Counted from the stretch's first letter, positions 32,110-41,271 are shown. The stretch is DNA of 57,957 nucleotides from Nitrospira sp. (GCA_022226935.1 CP092081.1:2694124-2752080); one strand, 5' to 3'. Numbers and translations are program-made. The notes: generated by a model from the sequence alone, not told the origin.

Positions 32110-34283
32110 CGCTTCAACGATACCAAGATCTCCTGCGCTTCACGAGCCTCGGAAAATTGGGCGTCAAGTGACAGGGCGGATGCCAGCTCCTTTTCCGCCA
32201 AGGCACGCTCCCCTCGCTTGGCCAACAGCATGCCGTAGTGATACCGTACCACCGGATTGCTTTCCAAGCGCTCCGCTGCTTCAGCCAGCAGGGGAGCCGC
32301 GTGCTCCCACAATTCTTTCTTGTAATAGATCCATCCCAATGTATCCAGGATGAACGGCGCCGATGGAGCCACCTCGCGGGCTTGCAGTGCATACCGCAAC
32401 GCCTCATCAAGCTGCCCCTGCTCTACCAGATTGACGGCTAGATTATTTGCCGCAATGGGGTTGGCTCCCAGAGCGGCGAGAGCTTTCCGGTAATACTGAT
32501 TCGCCTCGTCGACCTTCGCCTGCGACGACAGGAGGATCGCCAGCGCCGTCAACGCTTCCATAAATCGTCCATCTTTGGCGAGCGCCTGCCGCAGCCGCAT
32601 TTCCGCATCCTGAGGCCTCTGTTGAGCCAGATCCAACTGCGCCAGCTCAAAGTAAGGCCCGGCGGCATTCGGCATCAACTCGCTGACTGTTCGCCAAGCC
32701 GCTCGCGCTTGTTCAAGCCGCCCTCGGGCACGATGGTGCCGAGCCGCAACCTCCCACCGGCGAGGGTCCTGCGGCCTTTCCCGCACCTCGGTGCTCGCCA
32801 GGTGATCGGCCCGTTGCCCCTGATCTGCCGCCACCATCGCCGACAAATACTCCATCCACGCTTCGACGTCGTCGGGAGCATGCGCGACCGCTTGCGCATA
32901 CCAGGTCACCGCCTTCGTGGTGAGACCCTGGCGCCGAGCCAGCTGACCCAATTTTCGATAGCCGATTGGATTGTCCGGCAGCTGTTTGCATATCGTCTGA
33001 TAAACCGACTCCGCTTCTTGCCAATGCTCTCGTCCCGCATTCGCATCGGCATACATCAACGCGGCCTCCAGATGACCGGGGTGACGTCGCAACACTTCCA
33101 ACGATTCCCTCAGCACCCTGTCGTATCGATTCTGCCGCAAGTAGAGTTCGGCCAGCGCGAGGTGCCCGGCGGAGTTGTCGGGATCGAGTCGAACGGCTCG
33201 TTCCAGCAACGCCTCGCCCTTTGCCGCATGGCCTTCGATCAGTTCCAAGCGGCCCAACCACAGATGCGGTCCCGCCTTGCTCTCCTGCATGGCCATCGAC
33301 TGAGTAAGCAGGTTCCGCGCCTCCTCCCAACGCTGCGTCACCATCGCCAGCCGTCCCTGCAGATAGAGCGTGACGGCGTCGGGAGGTACCTTGCCGGCCA
33401 GCTCACCGATCACGACCGCGGCCTCTTCAGCTCGGCCGGTCTCAAGCAGGAGCTCCGCCAATAACGCCCGCCCCTTGCTCGAACCCAGCGTCTGGATCAC
33501 ATCCTCCAGTTCCCGCAAGGCGCGATCCTGCCGCCCGCGAGCCAAATGTTGCACGACCAAACTCAGCCGGGCCGGCTCGCTGTCACGGCCCAACTCCAAC
33601 GCGCGATCAAACTCGCGTTCGCTCGTGTCCCGGTCGCCGACCGCCAGGAAATAATTTCCCCGGGCGAGATGGACATCGATGGAATCCGGATGCCGCTCCA
33701 ATGCCAGTTGATACCACAGCGCGGCCCGAACTGAATCGTTCATCAACATCGCCACATTGCCGGCGGCTAGGATGGGCTCCAAAGACAGCGAGTCACGCGC
33801 ATGGGCTTGCTCAAATCGATCGAGGGCTTTCATCAGTTCTCCCTCCTGAGCCGCCAGTTCTCCCTGCAACAGATATCCGGCCGGATGATCCGGCAGGGTA
33901 GCGACCAACTCCTTCGCCATGCGCGCCGCCTCATCCGGCTTGGCCGCAGTCAGATACAGACGACCCAGCAGCAGCCGAGCCGGCGCGTGCCCGGGTTCCC
34001 GCTGCAGGAGACTGCGCAGTTCACTGAGTGTGCGATCGTAGTCCGCTGCGTGGAGACTGGCCTGGATCAGTTTCCACCGGATGCTCGTGTCATGCGGAGC
34101 ATGTTGCACGGCATTGAGATAGTCGATGGTCGCCTCTCGGAACTGGTGCTGCTCCACGGCCCGATCACCGCGCCCGGCATACGCTGCGGCCTGCTCGGTA
34201 TCGGATTGACCACAAGCCGTCATGAGCCCTGCCATCAGGACCCCCATCAGCTGCGCACACCGTTTCCTTCCGCATCGGTCCAT
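32106..34283 (-). CDS. PrsT-like TPR lipoprotein
   Basis: The 725-residue product has a signal segment with lipobox (MTACGQ) and about 17 TPR repeats, for example YAGRGDRAVEQHQFREATIDYLNAVQHAP and LYLRQNRYDRVLRESLEVLRRHPGH. Length and layout match the large TPR protein (PrsT) of XrtA/PEP-CTERM systems. The start ATG at 34283 overlaps the ATPase stop as TGATG, so it is read with the ABC importer. A longer start (34334) is also open. It probably organises envelope polysaccharide export. Confidence 0.8.
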   Translation of the reverse strand: MDRCGRKRCAQLMGVLMAGLMTACGQSDTEQAAAYAGRGDRAVEQHQFREATIDYLNAVQHAPHDTSIRWKLIQASLHAADYDRTLSELRSLLQREPGHAPARLLLGRLYLTAAKPDEAARMAKELVATLPDHPAGYLLQGELAAQEGELMKALDRFEQAHARDSLSLEPILAAGNVAMLMNDSVRAALWYQLALERHPDSIDVHLARGNYFLAVGDRDTSEREFDRALELGRDSEPARLSLVVQHLARGRQDRALRELEDVIQTLGSSKGRALLAELLLETGRAEEAAVVIGELAGKVPPDAVTLYLQGRLAMVTQRWEEARNLLTQSMAMQESKAGPHLWLGRLELIEGHAAKGEALLERAVRLDPDNSAGHLALAELYLRQNRYDRVLRESLEVLRRHPGHLEAALMYADANAGREHWQEAESVYQTICKQLPDNPIGYRKLGQLARRQGLTTKAVTWYAQAVAHAPDDVEAWMEYLSAMVAADQGQRADHLASTEVRERPQDPRRWEVAARHHRARGRLEQARAAWRTVSELMPNAAGPYFELAQLDLAQQRPQDAEMRLRQALAKDGRFMEALTALAILLSSQAKVDEANQYYRKALAALGANPIAANNLAVNLVEQGQLDEALRYALQAREVAPSAPFILDTLGWIYYKKELWEHAAPLLAEAAERLESNPVVRYHYGMLLAKRGERALAEKELASALSLDAQFSEAREAQEILVSLKR

Positions 34284-35086
34284 CAGCGAACTGACCCTTT
34301 CGGTCGATTTCCCAACCCCGCAGGCACGCAACACCTGATCCCACTTTCCTGAGTGAGAATGTTGACCTCCACGCCATACAGCAGATGGAGACGATCCTTC
34401 GTCATCGCTTCTTCTGGACGCCCCTGCGCCAATATCTTTCCTTCGTGCATCAATATCACTTCATCGGATGAGAGAAAGGCATGATCCGGAAAGTGCGTCG
34501 ATTTCAGCACCGTGAGTCCCTCCGCTGCCAATGCCCGAACTTCCCGCAACAACCGCCATTGATTCCCGAAGTCGAGTCCGCTCACAGGCTCGTCCATCAC
34601 CAGAATCTCGGCGCCCTGCGCCAAGGCTCTGGCAATCAATGCAAGTTGCCGTTCTCCGCCGCTGATCTCCGTATAGATCCTCCCGGCGAGATGCGCGATC
34701 CCGACCCGTTCCATGGCATCCCGAACCACTCGATACTCTTGCGCCGAATACGTTTGTTGAAATACACGACGATGCGCGAAGCGGCCCATCAGAACCACCT
34801 CCGAGACACGATACGGAAACGACAGGGTGTGCGCCTGAGGCACATAGGCCATCCTGCGGGCCCGATCCCGGATACTCAGCCGGCTGACGTCACACCCATC
34901 AAGCCAAACGGCGCCGCCATGCGGGCGCAACAACCCCAACATGATTTTGATGACGGTACTTTTCCCGCACCCATTGGGGCCCAACAGAGAAAGGACCCGC
35001 CCGCGCGGGACGGAGAACGACACCGCATCCAGCACGAGGCGGGTTCCGTACGAAAAATTCACATCGCGCGCCTCCAGAGCTGTCAC
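34283..35086 (-). CDS. FecCD-type importer ATPase
   Basis: Starts at GTG 35086, overlapping the permease stop (GTGA). The 267-residue protein has Walker A GPNGCGKST, signature ISGGERQLALIARALAQ and Walker B ILVMDEPVSGLD. It belongs to the FecE/BtuD/MolC type that energises type II importers for iron chelates, cobalamin or molybdate/tungstate. Binding protein and TonB genes lie upstream on the same strand. The substrate is discussed in the findings. Confidence 0.9.
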   Translation of the reverse strand: MTALEARDVNFSYGTRLVLDAVSFSVPRGRVLSLLGPNGCGKSTVIKIMLGLLRPHGGAVWLDGCDVSRLSIRDRARRMAYVPQAHTLSFPYRVSEVVLMGRFAHRRVFQQTYSAQEYRVVRDAMERVGIAHLAGRIYTEISGGERQLALIARALAQGAEILVMDEPVSGLDFGNQWRLLREVRALAAEGLTVLKSTHFPDHAFLSSDEVILMHEGKILAQGRPEEAMTKDRLHLLYGVEVNILTQESGIRCCVPAGLGNRPKGSVR

Positions 35087-36144
35087 GTCAGCCACCCCGC
35101 GCGTCCGCGCCGCAAGACCGCAATGAAGAGTGGAATGCCGATGAGTTCCGTCGCCACGCCGATGGGAATTTCGCTGCTGAACGAGACTCTCGCCACATCG
35201 TCGACGACCAGCAAAAACGCGGCTCCCAGGAGCGCGCTGCTCGGCAGCAACAGACGATTGTCCGGACCGACCAGCAAGCGGGCCACATGGGGAATGACTA
35301 ATCCGACCCATGCGATCATACCGGCCATACTGACGGTTAAGGCGCTCACGAACGTCGCCGCCAGAATCACGGCACCTCTCGCCAGCGGCACATTCACCCC
35401 CAACGTCAAGGCTTCCTCGTCCCCCATGCTGAGCACGTTGAGCGCCTTCCCGAGCAGCAGCAAGATCGCGATGCCGGCCAGAATGGGAATGGACAAGGCA
35501 CTTACCGTAGCGGCATCGACCGCCGACAGGCGCCCCATCAACCAAAACACAATGGCGGGAAGCTGGTTGTACGGATCAGCCAACGCCTTCACAATCGACA
35601 GCAGCGACGTAAACAGCCCGGTGCTGATGATTCCCCCGAGCACCAACATGAGCAGCGAGTCGGCTTGATAGATACGCGCCAGCCCGAGTGTGACGCAGAC
35701 CGCTACCAGGCCTCCGGCAAAGGCGCCCGCCTGTACCAGAATCCACCGGTCTCCCAGTAGCATGGCAACTGCCGCGCCGAAGGAAGCCCCGGCCAACACA
35801 CCGAGGAGCCCTGGCGACACCAGCGGATTTCTGAACATGGCCTGAAACGCCGCCCCGGACGCCGACAACCCTGCCCCGATCAAAATCGCGGCCACCACCC
35901 GTGGAAGCCGCACATGGAAGATGACGTTCTGCAGTTCGTCATACCGCGCCGGCTCGATGAGCGGGACATCCGACGCGAGCGACAACACAAACCGGGCAAG
36001 CTCACTTGCGGAGATCCCATACCGCCCGATCCCCAACGAGGCGACGGCGAGGCCCCCGAGGCCGAAGAACAACCCCAGGAACCAGAGGGCGCCGGCCGGT
36101 GGAGCGAACCGCCGCACTCCCCACGAGATGATGCCGACTCCCAT
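35083..36144 (-). CDS. FecCD-family permease
   Basis: The 353-residue protein has about ten hydrophobic segments. FecCD marks are present: RLPRVVAAILIGAGLSASGAAFQAMFRNPLVSPGLLGV, GIISTGLF, FWLMGRLS, ALTLGVNV and AGMIAWVGLVIPHVARLLVG. It forms the membrane channel with the ATPase downstream. TonB ends immediately before it (stop at 36145), so the genes are one transcript. Confidence 0.92.
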   Translation of the reverse strand: MGVGIISWGVRRFAPPAGALWFLGLFFGLGGLAVASLGIGRYGISASELARFVLSLASDVPLIEPARYDELQNVIFHVRLPRVVAAILIGAGLSASGAAFQAMFRNPLVSPGLLGVLAGASFGAAVAMLLGDRWILVQAGAFAGGLVAVCVTLGLARIYQADSLLMLVLGGIISTGLFTSLLSIVKALADPYNQLPAIVFWLMGRLSAVDAATVSALSIPILAGIAILLLLGKALNVLSMGDEEALTLGVNVPLARGAVILAATFVSALTVSMAGMIAWVGLVIPHVARLLVGPDNRLLLPSSALLGAAFLLVVDDVARVSFSSEIPIGVATELIGIPLFIAVLRRGRAGWLT

Positions 36145-37212
36145 TCAGTGAATCCCGTAGTTGATGGGAATTCTCAACGTCACCTGAGGGGCTCCGAGCG
36201 GATGTTTCAGCGGAACAGGCGAAAGGCGTCTGAGCAATTCCAATGATTCGCGATCCAGCAACTCATGCCCGGAGCTTTCCACGACACTCAGTTCAAGCAG
36301 CTGACCGTCAGCTCGGATGACCGCCCGCACCACCACACGGCCTTCCCACCGATTGTCGAGCGCAAACTGCGGATACCGTTTCATGCGCTCGATTTGGGTC
36401 ATGAGATCCGCCTTCAGCCATCCGTAATGCGGGCGGACTTGCCCCACCGATTGCACATTCGATATGACGGCTTCCGACTGTTTCAGGTCGACGGGCTGGA
36501 CCTGAACCATCTCGACCACGGCCTGACGCTGATCCTGGATAGGCGCCCGATGTCGAAGCGAGTCCGCTGCCGCCCCAACTGAACCGTGATCCTGCACGGC
36601 TTCCGTACGCTGATCATCCGCCACGACTTCGCGGCGGACGATTGTCTGATGCGTCGAGATCGGGGAGGACATCGCCTGCACGGCTGTCTCAATCGCCTCA
36701 ACTGAGCCCTGCGCGCGCTCCTGCGCGATCGCCTGCATATGCCGAACCTGCCCGGCTGAATGCACAACGGCCGGAGCCGTTTCCACGGCGGGAGTGCGCT
36801 CTGTCGGCGGATCGCGAGTCACGGCTCGGGACTCAACGGGCGGGAGCGTGCGTGGCTGTATCGTGCGCACTTCTGCCATCGCACGCCGGACCGGCCGCCT
36901 CTCAACCATCGTCTCTGAATGCGTGACCGCCGGGACTGGAGAAGATTGTGCCTGGATCGTCGGCCTGACAGGCGCCGACTCTACCCGCAGCGGCGGCGGG
37001 GGCTCCACCAGGCTCACTTGCCAGTGAAACGGCTCAGGCGGAATTGTCGGTTGAACATTGATTCGTAGAACCATCGCCGCGGAAAGAACGACGACATGCA
37101 GCATCAGGGACATTCCCCAACCCTGCCACCGCAACATTATGGCCGACGGGGATCCGTGATGTGCCTTAGAGAGGCGCTCGAGTTGAGAATTCTGAGATGC
37201 GACGAACTCCAT
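36145..37212 (-). CDS. tonB: TonB family protein
   Basis: The 355-residue protein has one N-terminal membrane anchor (WGMSLMLHVVVLSAAMVL) and a long Pro/Val/Gln-rich periplasmic spacer. The C-terminal domain LMTQIERMKRYPQFALDNRWEGRVVVRAVIRADGQLLELSVVESSGHELLDRESLELLRR is typical of TonB. It transmits proton-motive energy to outer-membrane receptors such as that at 23642. No exbBD genes are nearby, so it must borrow them from elsewhere. A TTG or GTG start upstream is possible. Confidence 0.88.
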   Translation of the reverse strand: MEFVASQNSQLERLSKAHHGSPSAIMLRWQGWGMSLMLHVVVLSAAMVLRINVQPTIPPEPFHWQVSLVEPPPPLRVESAPVRPTIQAQSSPVPAVTHSETMVERRPVRRAMAEVRTIQPRTLPPVESRAVTRDPPTERTPAVETAPAVVHSAGQVRHMQAIAQERAQGSVEAIETAVQAMSSPISTHQTIVRREVVADDQRTEAVQDHGSVGAAADSLRHRAPIQDQRQAVVEMVQVQPVDLKQSEAVISNVQSVGQVRPHYGWLKADLMTQIERMKRYPQFALDNRWEGRVVVRAVIRADGQLLELSVVESSGHELLDRESLELLRRLSPVPLKHPLGAPQVTLRIPINYGIH

Positions 37213-37271
37213 TCGAACCAAACCATTAGACGAGGTGAGTCCTTTCCACAGGATCGCAACGCGCGGTGAAG

Positions 37272-37298
37272 GGCAGGGAGCCTGTTAGACTCCCTGCC
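37272..37298. terminator. Hairpin upstream of tonB
   Basis: GGCAGGGAG (37272-37280) pairs with CTCCCTGCC (37290-37298) across a 9-base loop. It sits between the coiled-coil lipoprotein gene and tonB on the minus strand, 60 bases before tonB. A near-identical stem occurs at 27096-27128. No T run follows, so it may attenuate rather than terminate. Confidence 0.45.
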
Positions 37299-37387
37299 GA
37301 TCGGGAACGGCGATGGAGTCAGGCATCTCCGTTCGCGGGGGTCGCATTGCGCGACAGGGGCTCACGAATTCGTACGTATCGATTCAC

Positions 37388-37918
37388 TCAAGGCTTTACC
37401 GGTTGATTTTCCATGATCGGCTTATCGGGTTTAGACGCTTCCACCGAAGCCGGATGCCCCCCTCCGGAGGACCGCACAGGTGGCAGCGCCTGCTGCTGCT
37501 CCATTTCGACGATTGAGTCACTCACACGCTTGATGCGCTGCTGAAGATCGGCCTGTTCCGTCTTCAAGGCGTGGAGGATCGCATCACGGAGCACGCGATT
37601 GGTTTCCTGGGTCGATACGCGTTCCTTGATGGCATATTCCTGGCGAACCTGCAGGTCCTGTATTCGCTTCGTGATGGCCGCAAGATTCTGTTCCTGATTT
37701 TTGAGGTCAGTCGCCAACCGCGCTTGCGACTCTTCCGACGCCTTCCTGGATACATCCGCCCTGGCGATTGCCCGATCGTAGGTGGTACGAGTTTCCTGCA
37801 GCTCCTTCAGCAAATCCTCCCGGACACTCGTGACCTCTTGAGAACTGGCGCATCCCGCCAACAGACAACCAAGGGACGCCGATTGGGCGAGCCCCAGTCT
37901 CCACGCTTTTGTGTGCAT
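37388..37918 (-). CDS. Coiled-coil lipoprotein
   Basis: ATG 37918 follows AAAGGAGGG. The 176-residue product has a lipobox (LAGCASS) and then about 120 residues of heptad-rich helix (LLKELQETRTTYDRAIARADV ... IKRVSDSIVEMEQQQ), ending in a Pro/Lys tail. It is an envelope lipoprotein that may span part of the periplasm. It lies upstream of tonB on the same strand and may assist TonB or the receptor. Family unknown. Confidence 0.7.
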   Translation of the reverse strand: MHTKAWRLGLAQSASLGCLLAGCASSQEVTSVREDLLKELQETRTTYDRAIARADVSRKASEESQARLATDLKNQEQNLAAITKRIQDLQVRQEYAIKERVSTQETNRVLRDAILHALKTEQADLQQRIKRVSDSIVEMEQQQALPPVRSSGGGHPASVEASKPDKPIMENQPVKP

Positions 37919-37992
37919 CGCGCCCTCCTTTCGTTCATGCCTGCGCCGGCCGCACGCCGCCAACAACTTCTTCAACTCTGTTCCTGCAGGGG

Positions 37993-38406
37993 TCACCCGA
38001 CAGGCACGATTCGCAGGGCTGCGGCCTCGATACTGACTCGCACCTGATCGTCCGGTTGGATTGGGCGGTGGACGCAATCGGACACATTCGTGCTTATAAA
38101 CGTGAGCGGCTGCCCGACGATCTTCACCGTGACGACCATCTCTCCGTTTTGATATTGGCTGGAGAGCACACGGCCGGTCCATTCATTTCCGGAACACCAT
38201 TGATGAAGCCTCGGAGAGACGATTTTGACATCGGTACTCGGCACAGTCATACGAACGCGCTGACCGGGAGAGAGAGGCAGGCGCGGCACACCGATCATGG
38301 AGCGTTCGACAGCCAAACAGGCGCCTTCATCGGTATGCAGATATACGTTCCGGTCGCTTCGGCCTCCGCAGGAAAGCAGTATGGCCGGCGTTTCATTCAC
38401 AATCAT
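37993..38406 (-). CDS. Double-TOBE-like protein
   Basis: ATG 38406 follows CCAAGG. The 137-residue product has two barrel-like halves. The first ends LSPGQRVRMTVPSTDVKIVSP. The second is WTGRVLSSQYQNGEMVVTVKIVGQPLTFISTN ... PDDQVRVSIEAAALRIV. The pattern and the VKIVGQP motif are shared with the protein at 26512. It resembles the di-Mop part of ModE without a DNA-binding domain. I infer cytoplasmic molybdate or tungstate binding, which bears on the substrate of the importer in this operon. Confidence 0.6.
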   Translation of the reverse strand: MIVNETPAILLSCGGRSDRNVYLHTDEGACLAVERSMIGVPRLPLSPGQRVRMTVPSTDVKIVSPRLHQWCSGNEWTGRVLSSQYQNGEMVVTVKIVGQPLTFISTNVSDCVHRPIQPDDQVRVSIEAAALRIVPVG

Positions 38407-38443
38407 GGCATGACCTTGGATGTGTGATCGGTTCTCAAGTGAG

Positions 38444-38470
38444 GTTATACAATACAAATATAAATATCAA
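38444..38470 (-). promoter_or_regulatory. Possible promoter before the double-TOBE gene
   Basis: On the minus strand TTGATA (38465-38470) and TATAAC (38444-38449) are 15 bases apart in an AT-rich patch. TCAACTATAATGA at 38467-38479 matches 12 of 13 bases of the sequence at the XRE-PBP regulator promoter (22349). Confidence 0.4.
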
Positions 38471-38536
38471 CTATAATGACATGATAAATTTCGCTACATC
38501 CCGCTCGATCGAGCAAGAAAATCGGCGAGAAAGCGG

Positions 38537-38980
38537 TCAACAATGTTTTTGCGCCTTCCTCCCCGTATCAAACGCGTGGATAAGCGCGCGCGTGCGCTCG
38601 GTAATGGCATCGACCAACCTATCCAACTTGCCGATTGCAAGAAATCGCAGTTCCCTGGACGCGTCCCGCAAGGGCTTGGACGCCCCGTAACTGGCAATTC
38701 CTTTCGCCTCCCAATCTTCTTCCGGCCCATGCACGATATCCCTCACCAACAGCATCTGCGCGCCGTTATGCGGACCGAACCCAATCACTTTTGCTACGAC
38801 GTGCGGTGTGCCGTCGACAATCGACATATGGCATGTGAGCGGCTCGTTCACCAGCCACACCTCCAAATCAAGATCCATGGCGGCGAGTTTTCCCTCCACG
38901 CAGTTCAGAACCTTGTGGCTTTCTTGATTGCGTTCTGCCAGCTGTCCGACCAATGCGCTTAAGTCACCCAAGCTCGACAT
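38537..38980 (-). CDS. Hypothetical cytoplasmic protein
   Basis: The 147-residue product starts after GGGAGGGAG. It has a helical start (DLSALVGQLAERNQESHKVLNCVEGKLAAMD), a beta-rich middle (WLVNEPLTCHMSIVDGTPHVVAKVIGFGPHNG) and a helical end (LAIGKLDRLVDAITERTRALIHAFD). No signal peptide and no recognised family. It lies 37 bases after the binding protein gene in the same operon. Confidence 0.65.
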   Translation of the reverse strand: MSSLGDLSALVGQLAERNQESHKVLNCVEGKLAAMDLDLEVWLVNEPLTCHMSIVDGTPHVVAKVIGFGPHNGAQMLLVRDIVHGPEEDWEAKGIASYGASKPLRDASRELRFLAIGKLDRLVDAITERTRALIHAFDTGRKAQKHC

Positions 38981-39017
38981 ATTCGCTCCCTCCCGTGAAG
39001 TTGGCTTTCCCGATCAG

Positions 39018-40043
39018 TCAGGGTTCTCCCCGCAACACATGCTGGACCTCGCCGTCGGTCAGGCGAACATTGAAGAAACGCTCGTAGAATCGTTTCGTCT
39101 CTGCCATGAGGTCCAGGCCGGCAAATTTTCGTCCATACAACTGCTCCGCCGTCCAGGCGACCATGAGCGGTTGCTCCGCCGTTCGGTATCCCCATGGATG
39201 CACGCCGACCGGGATGGAATACACCCGTTTCCCTTCGACTGCTTTCACTCGCTTCATGCGCTCATCGGCATACACCTGCGCCACCTCGCCCGGGTCGTTG
39301 ACGATGATGACGTCGGGATTCCACTGCACGACATGCTCAATCGAAAAATCGACCTGCTCCATGAGTCGCCCGTCTTCTGTCACACTGAGCCCGCCGGCCT
39401 GCCTGATCCACCAGTCTCCGATCAGATGCGGGCTGCGCATGCTCTTGAAGCTTGAAAACAACACGCGAGGGCGTTCGGCTGCAGGCCGATCGCCCACCGC
39501 CGCATTGATGCGCTCAACGATGTGTTCGAACCACTCCAGATAGGCCGCGGCTCGATCTTCCGCCTCGAAGACCTGCCCCATTAACCGCATGAGCGTGCCG
39601 ACGTCGCTCTGCTCCCGCCACGCCAAAAACACGACGGTGAATCCCTTACGTTCCAATAAATTGAGCAACATCTTGTCCATCACGAAGACGACCTGGGGTC
39701 TCAGCGCAAGGAGGCGCTCGATGTCCGGCTCTCCTCCAGGGCCCTGAGCCGTCGGTTGTTGCACGAGCTTTGGCGCCACGCGCAGATGAAACTGGTACCG
39801 CTTGCCCTGCGCGAACAACGGCATGCCGTTGACGATCGTGTCGGCCTTGCCCATCGTGAAAATGAAACTGTGGATCACCGGCACCGATCCGACCGCCGCC
39901 ACCCGCTCAATGTGCGCGGGAAGTGAGACCGTCCGGCCTGCCATGTCGGTCACGGTGCGCACCGGCTGCTCCGCCTGAGTGACCACCGACACGAGAATCA
40001 CGTATGCGATAAGAGCCACACAGGCGACCAACCGCAGCCGCAT
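39018..40043 (-). CDS. Type II ABC importer binding protein (iron chelate, B12 or MolA-like)
   Basis: ATG 40043 follows AAAGGA six bases upstream. The 341-residue protein has a signal peptide. It carries VTDMAGRTVSLPAHIERVAAVGS, EPDIERLLALRPQVVFV and MEQVDFSIEHVVQWNPDVIIVND, the helical-backbone binding protein family (FepB/BtuF/MolA). The permease and ATPase genes are four and five genes downstream. No diagnostic ligand residues can be named; context with double-TOBE proteins favours molybdate or tungstate, as in MolA of Haemophilus. Confidence 0.85.
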   Translation of the reverse strand: MRLRLVACVALIAYVILVSVVTQAEQPVRTVTDMAGRTVSLPAHIERVAAVGSVPVIHSFIFTMGKADTIVNGMPLFAQGKRYQFHLRVAPKLVQQPTAQGPGGEPDIERLLALRPQVVFVMDKMLLNLLERKGFTVVFLAWREQSDVGTLMRLMGQVFEAEDRAAAYLEWFEHIVERINAAVGDRPAAERPRVLFSSFKSMRSPHLIGDWWIRQAGGLSVTEDGRLMEQVDFSIEHVVQWNPDVIIVNDPGEVAQVYADERMKRVKAVEGKRVYSIPVGVHPWGYRTAEQPLMVAWTAEQLYGRKFAGLDLMAETKRFYERFFNVRLTDGEVQHVLRGEP

Positions 40044-40163
40044 GTCTTGTCCTTTCATACGCCTGGCATTCCTTTCAACATAGACGTCGTCTCGTAAGGC
40101 ATGACCACCTTGGCCCTACAAATCAGTGACAACTCAGCACGCACACACCGGTACCTTTCCGAT

Positions 40164-41165
40164 CTACCCATCTGAGTCACCATCCTGGGAAAAGTATGGC
40201 ATCACGTCGTCGGAAAACAGCCGAAGAGAGCGCCGCAATAAATCCGGCGGCAAGTATCCGAAGAATCCCATCAAGCAGTTGACGTGACGGCTTCCGGTAA
40301 GATGGCTAAGCTCGAGCAGGCGCGCACGGCAGGTGTCCGGCCCGCCGGCGATGACCATTTCGCGATAAAAACGTTCAACCTCCAATTCCGGCTCGGTCAA
40401 CGTGCCCGGCCTTGCCGGTATGCCTGCCGTGCGTAATCGTTCTGTGAGTAACTGCAGCACGGGCAAGAGTTCTTGTCTGGCGGCATCATCGCTCGTGCCG
40501 ACATAGATGAAGCGTCCGATCGGCACCTGGCGGACATTGCCGCCCTCTTTCTCAAAGGCTCCCACAATCCTGCAGACATTGGAGAGCGATTGAATGCCAT
40601 GCTGAATCAATCGATGCCGCTTGTGCGCAGCCCAGGAGGCAGTGCCCTCGTTATAAGTTCCGATGTAGACCGGCGGAGTGGGCTGCTGAAGAGGTTTGGG
40701 CTGGACATCATATAAACCGCCGTTGAGGGACACTTCCCCAGGCGACCAGCATTGCATCATCGTGGAGAGGTCTCGCTCGAATCCCTCCCGTCCTACGTCC
40801 GGATCCACACCGAAGGCCTTGGAATAGTCGCGGTTACCGCCCCGCGATATCCCGACATTGATGCGTCCCGCGCTCATGACGTCCAGCGTGGCGATTTCCT
40901 CTGCCAGCCTGATGGGATTGTGGAGCGGAAGGAGCAGGACCGAGAATCCGATGCGTATACGCTGGGTCTGCCCGACCAATTGAGCCGCAGCGATCAGTGG
41001 AGACAAACAGAACCGCCCGCGGCCATCCTGCGGACGCTGAAAGTGTTCTTCATTCAACCAAATCGAGTCGAACCCCGCAGCTTCGGCCATCTGCGCAAAC
41101 ACAGGCCACTGTGCCGGCGCGAGGGATTCAAATCCTGCACCGCATCCGGAGAGACCGAATTTCAT
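40164..41165 (-). CDS. Luciferase-like flavin monooxygenase
   Basis: ATG 41165 is preceded by AGGAGGTG. The 333-residue protein has the bacterial luciferase-like TIM barrel: FDSIWLNEEHFQ, TQRIRIGFSVLLLPLHNPIRLAEEIATLDVMSAGRINVGISRGGN and LPPVYIGTYNEGTASW-like segments. It is an FMNH2- or F420-dependent oxidoreductase of unknown substrate. The sulfur genes to the right make a sulfonate-type monooxygenase possible but the sequence does not show it. It may head the operon with the binding protein, after a 120-base gap. Confidence 0.85.
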   Translation of the reverse strand: MKFGLSGCGAGFESLAPAQWPVFAQMAEAAGFDSIWLNEEHFQRPQDGRGRFCLSPLIAAAQLVGQTQRIRIGFSVLLLPLHNPIRLAEEIATLDVMSAGRINVGISRGGNRDYSKAFGVDPDVGREGFERDLSTMMQCWSPGEVSLNGGLYDVQPKPLQQPTPPVYIGTYNEGTASWAAHKRHRLIQHGIQSLSNVCRIVGAFEKEGGNVRQVPIGRFIYVGTSDDAARQELLPVLQLLTERLRTAGIPARPGTLTEPELEVERFYREMVIAGGPDTCRARLLELSHLTGSRHVNCLMGFFGYLPPDLLRRSLRLFSDDVMPYFSQDGDSDG

Positions 41166-41257
41166 CGTACACCTCCTGTTGAATGCCCATACCCCGCGAC
41201 AGGCAGAGCGTATACGGTCGCCAGGACACAATCCTTGATTGAATCAGGGGTACGAAC

Positions 41258-41271
41258 TTGATGTGCGTCAA
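41258..41271. promoter_or_regulatory. FNR/CRP-type palindrome
   Basis: TTGATGTGCGTCAA lies 92 bases upstream of the luciferase-like gene and 70 bases downstream of the Crp/Fnr gene. It differs by one base from the palindrome at 26046-26059. Confidence 0.5.

Noticed and set aside
34283..35545. A 420-residue version of the importer ATPase
   Set aside because: The first 150 residues are an out-of-frame reading of the permease gene; the true start is GTG 35086, overlapping the permease stop.
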